From positions 1 through 45,521 of the forward strand of contig JAFEAI010000245.1 of assembly GCA_018266475.1 (NCBI GenBank): 45,521 bases of DNA, given 5' to 3'. Positions 33,096 through 38,934 of this stretch are shown one piece after another; the first letter of the stretch is position 1, and every line of letters begins with the position of its first letter. The notes beneath the pieces were generated by a model. That model had not been told where the DNA came from, did not search any database, and worked only from the letters and a program-made list of their open reading frames with translations. This DNA is from Bacteroidota bacterium. Lineage in GTDB: Bacteria; Bacteroidota; Bacteroidia; Flavobacteriales_F; PHOS-HE28. The position numbers and the translations under genes are program-made.

Positions 33096-33551
33096 TCAGG
33101 GCCTTGCCCATTCGGCCCAACTGGTGGCCGTTTCCTGCAGGCGCACCGCCGCCAACATGGCGGGTGCCGGCAGCGCCTCGCGCAACCTGGCCACAATGTC
33201 CAGCAGCACGTTCTCGCAGCTGGGCTGCCATGGCGTGAACCGCGTCCTGCCGAAGAGGCCGGCCTGCCCTGAGGCCACCTGCACTTGGCCCCGGTCCTGT
33301 TCCTGCAGCACCAGCGCATGGTCATAATCCGAGATCACGGCCCGGTTCACCAGCTTTTTCAATTCCGAGAAATCGATCACCATGCCGTTTTTCGGGTGGC
33401 CGTTCTCCTGGCGGGGCGTCCCTTCCAAGGTAACGTCCAGCACGTAGGAATGGCCGTGTATGTTGGCGCACAGGCCGTCATGGCAATGCAGGGCATGCGC
33501 CATTTCAAAATGGAAACGCTTGGTGACACGCACCGTTTGGTCCAGGTTCAT
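33096..33551 (-). CDS. queD: 6-carboxytetrahydropterin synthase (QueD/PTPS family)
   Basis: A 151-residue member of the 6-pyruvoyl-tetrahydropterin synthase family. Zinc histidines are seen in RFHFEMAHAL and HGHSYVLDV; the catalytic Cys is in the HDGLCANIHGH loop and the DYDHALVL motif is present. QueD makes 6-carboxy-tetrahydropterin, the second step of queuosine and 7-deazaguanine synthesis, in the cytosol. No other queuosine gene is adjacent. It lies 37 bases after the His-rich lipoprotein gene on the same strand and ends convergently with the receiver-CRP gene. Confidence 0.92.
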   Translation of the reverse strand: MNLDQTVRVTKRFHFEMAHALHCHDGLCANIHGHSYVLDVTLEGTPRQENGHPKNGMVIDFSELKKLVNRAVISDYDHALVLQEQDRGQVQVASGQAGLFGRTRFTPWQPSCENVLLDIVARLREALPAPAMLAAVRLQETATSWAEWARP

Positions 33552-33588
33552 CAGCAGGGGAAATGGGCTGGGCGCATCCGCCTGCCGG

Positions 33589-34047
33589 TCAATGGAAATA
33601 ATCCGGATAGGTGCCCAAGTAGTCGCTCAACGCGGAAAGCTCATCCGGCGTGGGCTGGTCTCCCAGGCTATCGAGCATCGCCTTGATGGGTACCAGGTAA
33701 TGGTGCAGTTGCTCGTGTGCTTCACCGGTCATGGTACACTTGGCGAAGATGTCCTTGAATTCGGCGGCCAGCCCTTCTTTTAGCGCGGCACCGTCCCCGA
33801 TGCCGGGATCAAACCCGTCCACCAATGCCTTCATGGCTTCCACGCCCTCGGTGGTCTCGGGGTTGGCAGCCCAGGTCTTTCCGTTGTCCAGCAGCACGGT
33901 GGGCATGCCTTCCGGTTCCTGCTGTTCATGCGCCGCAGCTTCGGCGGCAGCGTGGTCATGGCCATGCTTGTCCGGTGCTTCCACCGGACTGCACGCCGCC
34001 GCCAGCAAAATGGCCAGCAGGCCGGATGTGATCAGGTTATGGTTCAT
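33589..34047 (-). CDS. His-rich lipoprotein of unknown function
   Basis: A 152-residue lipoprotein: MNHNLITSGLLAILLAAAC puts the lipobox Cys at position 19. After it comes a His-rich stretch (DKHGHDHAAAEAAAHEQQ) that could bind metal. The folded part contains VLLDNGKTWAANPETTEGVEA and CTMTGEAHEQLHHYLVPI; this Cys/His pattern resembles a small uncharacterised protein family I recall from other Flavobacteria. The frame is open far upstream, but the lipoprotein signal fixes the start. It overlaps the four-TM gene upstream by 4 nt (ATGA). Confidence 0.8.
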   Translation of the reverse strand: MNHNLITSGLLAILLAAACSPVEAPDKHGHDHAAAEAAAHEQQEPEGMPTVLLDNGKTWAANPETTEGVEAMKALVDGFDPGIGDGAALKEGLAAEFKDIFAKCTMTGEAHEQLHHYLVPIKAMLDSLGDQPTPDELSALSDYLGTYPDYFH

Positions 34048-34478
34048 TTGCGCTTTTGGTTGTGGTTGCGATCTTTTACAACGGCTCGCTTGAAAAAATA
34101 CCGCGCCGCAGCATACAGCAGCAGGGTAACGACGATCCGGATGGCAAGCGCCCCGAAGGTACGCGGCTCGTACGGCAGGCCCTGCCGCACATGCAGCACG
34201 AAGCCGATCGCGGCCCCCGCCAGCAGCAGCACGGCCAACAGCAGCAGCACCAAGGTCCATCGCCGGCGGGCGATCAGGCCGCACCCTGCCGCCAAGTAGA
34301 GGAAGGACGCCGCGAAATTCATCCAGAGCACCAGTGGCACCGCGTGCCCTGCTTCGGCCTTCGCATTGCCCAGGTTGAACAGGACGGCACTGCTGGCAGC
34401 CAGGGTCAACAGGCCGAAAAGGAGCAGCAATGCGGCAAGCACCGCCCATCCGCGTGGATATGTGATGCGCGCGCCCAT
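34044..34478 (-). CDS. Four-TM membrane protein
   Basis: A 144-residue integral membrane protein with four hydrophobic helices (AVLAALLLLFGLLTLAAS; FAASFLYLAAGCGLIA; LVLLLLAVLLLAGAAIGFVL; IRIVVTLLLYAAARYFF) and a basic tail (KDRNHNQKRK). No family is recognised. MGARITYPRG was chosen because CAACTTTG (34486-34493, minus strand) lies 8 nt upstream; an ATG at 34508 is possible. The 4-nt overlap with the lipoprotein gene suggests that the two work together at the envelope. Confidence 0.7.
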   Translation of the reverse strand: MGARITYPRGWAVLAALLLLFGLLTLAASSAVLFNLGNAKAEAGHAVPLVLWMNFAASFLYLAAGCGLIARRRWTLVLLLLAVLLLAGAAIGFVLHVRQGLPYEPRTFGALAIRIVVTLLLYAAARYFFKRAVVKDRNHNQKRK

Positions 34479-34543
34479 GGTCCCGCAAAGTTGGCCTTTC
34501 TCCGCCATTGTGCAATTGATGCCGCCAAAGTTGCGCCGAAGGT

Positions 34544-36130
34544 CTATGTGCGGTCCGCAGCGGCGCCACTCCCCTGCCGGCCCGGGGCAATGGGCATTGC
34601 GGCCAGGTCCTCGCACCAGTGCGCTCCGGCATTTGTCCGTTGCTCCAGTGCGGAACGGGCAATGGCAGCCGCCACCTGGGCCAGGTCCCGCAACTCGAAC
34701 CAGGCCCAGGCCGGTTCCGCTTTCCGAAGGGCCGCTTCACATTCCGCACTGATGCGGTCCAGCCGGTCACGGGCCTCTTCCATTCCGGCCAACGTGCGCA
34801 GGATGCCCACGTTGGCGGTCATCAGCTGCTTGAGCTCAGCCCGCAGGCAGTCCGCACGTGCGGATGTCAGGCCCGGTTGGATCGGGGGCAACTGCCCCGG
34901 CAGCCCGCGGACCGGTGGTTGGATCACTGCCCCGGCAATGCGTTCCGCCGCGCGCTGGGGCATCACCAGGGCCTCCAGCAGGGAGTTGGAGGCCAACCTG
35001 TCGGCGCCATGCAGGCCGCTGCTGGCGCATTCGCCTACGGCAAAAAGGTTGTTCAGGGCGGATTCGCCATGGTCGTCGGTGCGGATCCCGCCGCAGGAAT
35101 AGTGGGCCGCAGGCATCACGGGGATGCGGTCGCGCCCGCCCACGATGCCCAACCTGCCACAGGTATTTGCGATGTTGGGGAACATGCGCGAGAAGTCCTT
35201 TACGCCGATGGGCGCCGTGTCCAACCAAACATGCGGAGCGCCGCTTTGCCGCATGGCGCGGAAGATCTCGCGTGCCACCACGTTGCGCGGCGCAAGGTCG
35301 CCCTTGGGATGCAGGCCCGCCATGAGCAGTGCGCCATCGGGCCGCAACAGGCGCGCACCGGCACCACGCACCGCCTCGCTGATGAGGAATGTGGCCGCAG
35401 CGCCCGGATCGAAAAGCGCCGTGGGATGGAACTGGATGAACGCCATGTCGCGCAATGGCACGCCCGCGCGGATGGCCATTGCGATCCCGTCGCCGGTGGC
35501 TGCCGGCGGGTTGGTGGTGTGCTGGTATACCTGCCCTGCACCGCCGGTGGCCAGTACCACGGCCCCGGCCTCGAAGCGCGCCACCTTGCCGGTGCCTTCG
35601 TGCATGGCCAGTACGCCGGTGCAGCGTTTTACGCCGCCCTCTTCCACCACCAGCAGGTCCAGCACGCGCTGGTGCTCCAGCACGTGGATCCCGGGTTCTT
35701 CCATCACGCGGCGGCGCAGCACGCGGACGATCTCGGCACCGGTGGTGTCGCGGTGATGGACCACCCGGGCTTGGGAGTGGCCTCCTTCGCGCGCCAGCAG
35801 CAACCGCCCCTGTGCATCGGCATCGAAGCGGGCCCCGGCCTCCAATAAGCGTTGAATGGCCTTGGGCCCTTCCTGCACGATCAATCGCACCACATGCTCG
35901 TCGCATCGCCCCGCCCCCACCGCCAAGGTGTCCTGCACGTGCTGCTCCACGGAATCCTCCGGCAATACCACGGTGGCCACGCCGCCCTGGGCCAGGTAGG
36001 AGTTGCTGGCTTCCACCGGTGCCTTGCTCAACATGAGCATGCGCATGCCCGCCCCGCCCAAGGCCGCCATCCGCTCGGCGAAGGCCATGCCGGCAATGCC
36101 GCCGCCCACTACGATCACATCCGCTTCCAT
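34544..36130 (-). CDS. nadB: L-aspartate oxidase
   Basis: FAD enzyme that oxidises L-aspartate to iminoaspartate, the first step of NAD synthesis from aspartate. The 528-residue protein has the dinucleotide fold VIVVGGGIAGMAFAERMA, the SYLAQGGVATV loop, REGGHSQARVVHHRDTTG, the active-site region FIQFHPTALF, and HYSCGGIRTD and GADRLASNSLLEAL near the FAD site. The C-terminal helical domain is complete. It follows nadA by 16 bases on the same strand, as expected since NadA uses its unstable product at once. Confidence 0.96.
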   Translation of the reverse strand: MEADVIVVGGGIAGMAFAERMAALGGAGMRMLMLSKAPVEASNSYLAQGGVATVVLPEDSVEQHVQDTLAVGAGRCDEHVVRLIVQEGPKAIQRLLEAGARFDADAQGRLLLAREGGHSQARVVHHRDTTGAEIVRVLRRRVMEEPGIHVLEHQRVLDLLVVEEGGVKRCTGVLAMHEGTGKVARFEAGAVVLATGGAGQVYQHTTNPPAATGDGIAMAIRAGVPLRDMAFIQFHPTALFDPGAAATFLISEAVRGAGARLLRPDGALLMAGLHPKGDLAPRNVVAREIFRAMRQSGAPHVWLDTAPIGVKDFSRMFPNIANTCGRLGIVGGRDRIPVMPAAHYSCGGIRTDDHGESALNNLFAVGECASSGLHGADRLASNSLLEALVMPQRAAERIAGAVIQPPVRGLPGQLPPIQPGLTSARADCLRAELKQLMTANVGILRTLAGMEEARDRLDRISAECEAALRKAEPAWAWFELRDLAQVAAAIARSALEQRTNAGAHWCEDLAAMPIAPGRQGSGAAADRT

Positions 36131-36146
36131 CCTTCGGCTGGTTCGT

Positions 36147-37127
36147 TCAGCCCAGGTCCAGCATCGCCCGCAATGACCGCAATGCCTTCACGCGTACCGC
36201 CTCGTCAAGGGTGATCTCCGGCTTTCCGTGGAGGAGCGCTGCATGCACCTTTTCCAAGGTGTTGAGCTTCATGTACGGGCATTCCGCGCAAGCACAGGAA
36301 TTCTCGGAATTGGCCGGGGCGGCAATGAGCGTTTTATCCGGAACCGCGGCCCGCATCTTGTGCAGGATGCCGCCTTCGGTGGCCACAATGAACGTGGTGC
36401 CGGGATCTGTCTGCACAAATTGGAGCAATGAGGAGGTGCTGCCCACATGGTCCGCCTCCGCCAGGATGTGCGGCGGGCACTCCGGATGGGCCACCAGTTT
36501 GGCATCGGGATGCTTCCCCAACAGGAACTTCAACTTGTCGATGCTGATGTCCACATGCACCTCACACACGCCGTCCCACAACACCAGGTCGCGGCCCGTG
36601 GCGCGTTGCACATAAGCCCCGAGGTGCTTGTCGGGGGCGAAGATCACCTTGCGGTCCGCGGGGATGCTTTGCACCACGCGTACGGCATTGCTGCTGGTGC
36701 AGATGATGTCGCTCATGGCCTTCACCTCGGCACTGCAGTTGATGTAGCTCACCACGACATGCCCCGGATGCGCATCCAGGAACGCGCGGAATTTCTCCGG
36801 TGGCGCGCTGTCCGCCAGCGAACAGCCGGCGTTGAGGTCCGGTAGGAGCACCTTGCGCAAGGGATTCAGGATCTTCGCGGTTTCAGCCATGAAGTGTACC
36901 CCGCAGAAGAGAATCGTGCCCGCGCCGGTCTTTTCGGCGGCTTGCGCCAAGGCCAGGCTGTCCCCCACGAAATCCGCCAGCTCCTGGATCTCCGGCTGCT
37001 GGTAGTAGTGGGCAAGGATCACCGCGTTGCGCTCCTCCTTCAAGCGGTGGATCTCCTCTACGAGTTCGTGATCGGACAGCCTGCCGTGTTCCTTTTCCAG
37101 CGTGTGTTGCGTTCCAACAAAGTTCAT
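36147..37127 (-). CDS. nadA: Quinolinate synthase
   Basis: A [4Fe-4S] enzyme that condenses iminoaspartate with dihydroxyacetone phosphate to quinolinate. The 326-residue protein has the three-domain repeat with ILAHYYQQPEIQELADFVGDS, the cluster cysteines in DLNAGCSLAD, DGVCEVHVDIS-type and CACAECPYMKLNTLE regions, and VAHPECPPHIL. The upstream sequence GAACTTTG (37133-37140, minus strand) ends 6 nt before the ATG, close to the spacing seen at leaderless starts here. It is the first gene of the nadA-nadB run. Confidence 0.96.
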   Translation of the reverse strand: MNFVGTQHTLEKEHGRLSDHELVEEIHRLKEERNAVILAHYYQQPEIQELADFVGDSLALAQAAEKTGAGTILFCGVHFMAETAKILNPLRKVLLPDLNAGCSLADSAPPEKFRAFLDAHPGHVVVSYINCSAEVKAMSDIICTSSNAVRVVQSIPADRKVIFAPDKHLGAYVQRATGRDLVLWDGVCEVHVDISIDKLKFLLGKHPDAKLVAHPECPPHILAEADHVGSTSSLLQFVQTDPGTTFIVATEGGILHKMRAAVPDKTLIAAPANSENSCACAECPYMKLNTLEKVHAALLHGKPEITLDEAVRVKALRSLRAMLDLG

Positions 37128-37203
37128 GCAAGCAAAGTTCCCGGTCTTATCCGTGTGAAAAGCTGACCGGGGTCAGTTGCCCCCGCCACGGTTCGCGCCC
37201 CGG

Positions 37204-37211
37204 TACCTTTG
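37204..37211 (+). promoter_or_regulatory. Consensus -7 box, predicted leaderless start at 37216
   Basis: TACCTTTG, a perfect TAnnTTTG, ends exactly 5 nt before the ATG of the NRDE gene. Confidence 0.65.
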
Positions 37212-37215
37212 GGCC

Positions 37216-37947
37216 ATGTGCTTGATCGTAATGGCCTACAAGGTGGACAAGGCGTATCCGCTGATCCTGGCGGCAAACCGCGATGAAGTGATGGACCGCC
37301 CCGCGCAGCCCGCACACTTCTGGGAGGATGATCCGGGCTTGCTGGCCGGACGCGACCTGCAGGCAGGGGGAACCTGGATGGGCATTGCCCGGAACGGGCG
37401 TTTCGCGGCGATCACCAACCACCGCGACCTGCACCGCCCGCGCAAAGCGGCCCCGCCATCGCGCGGGTTGATCGTAAAGGCCGCGCTGGACGGCAAGCTG
37501 GACCTGGCCTCCACCTCTGCCTATGAAGGATTCAATCTGCTGTATGGCACGGTGGAGGCGCTGCGCTACCACAACAATGTGCAACCGGCTGACACCGCCC
37601 TGAAACCGGGCATCCATGGCCTTAGCAATGCCTTCCTGAATTCTCCCTGGCCAAAGGTGGAGCGGGCCAAGGCAGGGCTGAAGGCACTTTTACAAGAACC
37701 CCGGAGCACCTTGGCTTCGGGCCTGTTCACGTTGCTTGGCAACGAGGAACGGGCCGCCGACCCGTTGCTGCCGCGCACCGGCCTCAGCCTTGAGATGGAA
37801 CGTGCCGTATCCCCCATCTTCATCCATGCCCCCGGCTATGGGACACGATGCAGCACAGTGCTGCTGGTGGACGGGACAGGGCGGGTGTACTTTGAGGAGC
37901 GTACAGTGGGCGGCGGGACCGTACGGGAGGAGTTTCTGCTGGGTTAG
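37216..37947 (+). CDS. NRDE (TANGO2-like) protein
   Basis: A 243-residue protein of the NRDE/TANGO2 family, named for the Asn-Arg-Asp-Glu motif, seen in PLILAANRDEVMDRP (about residues 15-29). The N-terminal Cys2 (MCLIVMAYKV) is conserved and could act as an N-terminal nucleophile; GLLAGRDLQAGGTWMGIARNG and HGLSNAFLNSPWPKVERAK are further family motifs. TANGO2-like proteins have been linked to heme handling and metabolite repair; a bacterial role is not settled. A tandem repeat array begins 24 bases after the stop. Confidence 0.93.
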   Translation: MCLIVMAYKVDKAYPLILAANRDEVMDRPAQPAHFWEDDPGLLAGRDLQAGGTWMGIARNGRFAAITNHRDLHRPRKAAPPSRGLIVKAALDGKLDLASTSAYEGFNLLYGTVEALRYHNNVQPADTALKPGIHGLSNAFLNSPWPKVERAKAGLKALLQEPRSTLASGLFTLLGNEERAADPLLPRTGLSLEMERAVSPIFIHAPGYGTRCSTVLLVDGTGRVYFEERTVGGGTVREEFLLG

Positions 37948-37970
37948 CGTATAGGACAGGACGTACACGA

Positions 37971-38155
37971 GAATGCCTGGGGACAGGATTACAGGATGTA
38001 CAGGAGAATGCCTGGGGACGGGATTACAGGATTCACAGGAGAATGCCTGAGGACGGGATTACAGGATTCACAGGAGAATGCCTGAGGACGGATGTACAGG
38101 AGAATGCCCGAGGACAGGATTACAGGATTCACAGGAGAATGCCTGGGGCGGGATT
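37971..38155. repeat. 35-bp tandem repeat array (left arm of inverted pair)
   Basis: Units beginning GAATGCCTGGGGACAGGATT start at 37971, 38006, 38041, 38076 (a short, 26-bp copy) and 38102, with a partial copy from 38137. The core GGGACAGGATTACAGGAT is shared, in reverse complement, with the array at 38697-38877. The two arrays bracket the GxxExxY gene. Neighbouring units are almost identical, so there are no CRISPR-type spacers. Confidence 0.9.
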
Positions 38156-38196
38156 GATGTGCCGCGGCTGGTTGCAAGGCCCTTGCCACTCCGTGC

Positions 38197-38580
38197 TCAT
38201 GCCGTTTTGGGGCGATAGATCCGGTTTTTGCGCTTGAACTTGAGCTGATCTGAGCCGAAGTTGAAAAGCAGCCCCAGATCGAGGCCGGTGGCGGTGAGGT
38301 AGTTCACCACTTGCACCTCATGGATGGAATGTAGGGACTGCACCGCTTTGAGCTCCACGAGAACGGCTCCGTTCACCACCATGTCCGCCACGAATTCCCC
38401 CACGACGATGCCGTTGTAATGAACCGTTAACCGGCATTCACGATCTACCGCCAGGCCAGCGCTACGCAATTCATGCGCAAGTGCATTTTGGTAAACTGAC
38501 TCCATGAAGCCAGGCCCCAATGCGCCATGGACCGCCATGGCACAGCCGATGATCTTTCCGGTCAACTCCCCGTGTTCCAT
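38197..38580 (-). CDS. GxxExxY protein, PD-(D/E)XK nuclease-like
   Basis: A 127-residue protein with the name-giving motif GFMESVY at residues 24-30. The core EFVADMVVNGAVLVELKAV gives Asp66, Glu76 and Lys78, a D-x9-E-x-K pattern like the PD-(D/E)XK nuclease fold; EVQVVNYL adds a conserved-looking Gln. All these residues are intact, so it may be an active nuclease, although no activity is established for the family. The frame runs upstream through the repeat array to 38841, but a -7 box 5 nt before 38580 fixes the short start. The basic tail (KFKRKNRIYRPK) may bind nucleic acid. Confidence 0.88.
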   Translation of the reverse strand: MEHGELTGKIIGCAMAVHGALGPGFMESVYQNALAHELRSAGLAVDRECRLTVHYNGIVVGEFVADMVVNGAVLVELKAVQSLHSIHEVQVVNYLTATGLDLGLLFNFGSDQLKFKRKNRIYRPKTA

Positions 38581-38584
38581 GTAG

Positions 38585-38592
38585 CCAATGTA
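38585..38592 (-). promoter_or_regulatory. Bacteroidota -7 box, predicted leaderless start at 38580
   Basis: TACATTGG on the minus strand ends exactly 5 nt before the GxxExxY ATG. The repeat array begins about 105 bp further upstream. Confidence 0.55.
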
Positions 38593-38696
38593 AGCTGTCC
38601 TTCCGGTAGCACCACTTGGCCTCAGTTCGGCGCGTCCCTGCGTGGGCTTGGCCATGCTCTGCCTTCGATGTGTTGCCCGCGCCACTCCAATGCTGC

Positions 38697-38877
38697 CATC
38701 CTGTTCATCCTGTAATCCTGCCCCAATCCTGTTCATCCTGTACTCCTGTCCCCAATCCTGTTCATCCTGTAATCCTGTCCCAATCCTGTTCATCCTGTAC
38801 TCCTGTCCCCAATCCTGTTCATCCTGTACTCCTGTCCCCAATCCTGTTCATCCTGTAATCCTGTCCCAATCCTGTTC
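38697..38877. repeat. 28/29-bp tandem repeat array (right arm of inverted pair)
   Basis: Seven copies of a unit AATCCTGTTCATCCTGTA followed by (A/C)TCCTGTCCC(C). Copies start near 38697 and at 38725, 38754, 38782, 38811, 38840 and 38868. Two versions occur: TGTAATCCTG with CCC (28 bp) and TGTACTCCTG with CCCC (29 bp). The reverse complement holds the same ACAGGATTACAGGAT core as the array at 37971-38155. The array lies in a 354-bp space that otherwise holds only the promoter of the GxxExxY gene and the reductase terminator. Confidence 0.92.
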
Positions 38878-38883
38878 AACGCA

Positions 38884-38914
38884 AAAGGCCGCAACCCGTA
38901 AGGGCGCGGCCTTT
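38884..38914 (-). terminator. Terminator of the ribonucleotide reductase gene
   Basis: A 9-bp stem AAAGGCCGC / GCGGCCTTT with a small inner CCC/GGG pairing. On the minus strand it ends in TTTT, 20 bases after the stop at 38935. Confidence 0.75.
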
Positions 38915-38934
38915 GCATCGAGACCCCTCCTGTC

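Noticed and set aside
14609-37127. Tryptophan-to-NAD route linking the dioxygenase with nadA and nadB
   Set aside because: NadB and NadA form the aspartate route. The dioxygenase is 20 kb away and no other kynurenine gene is present, so a shared pathway is not supported here.
38581-38841. N-terminal extension of the GxxExxY protein through the repeat array
   Set aside because: The extension translates repeat units and would cross a well-placed -7 box 5 nt before the shorter ATG.
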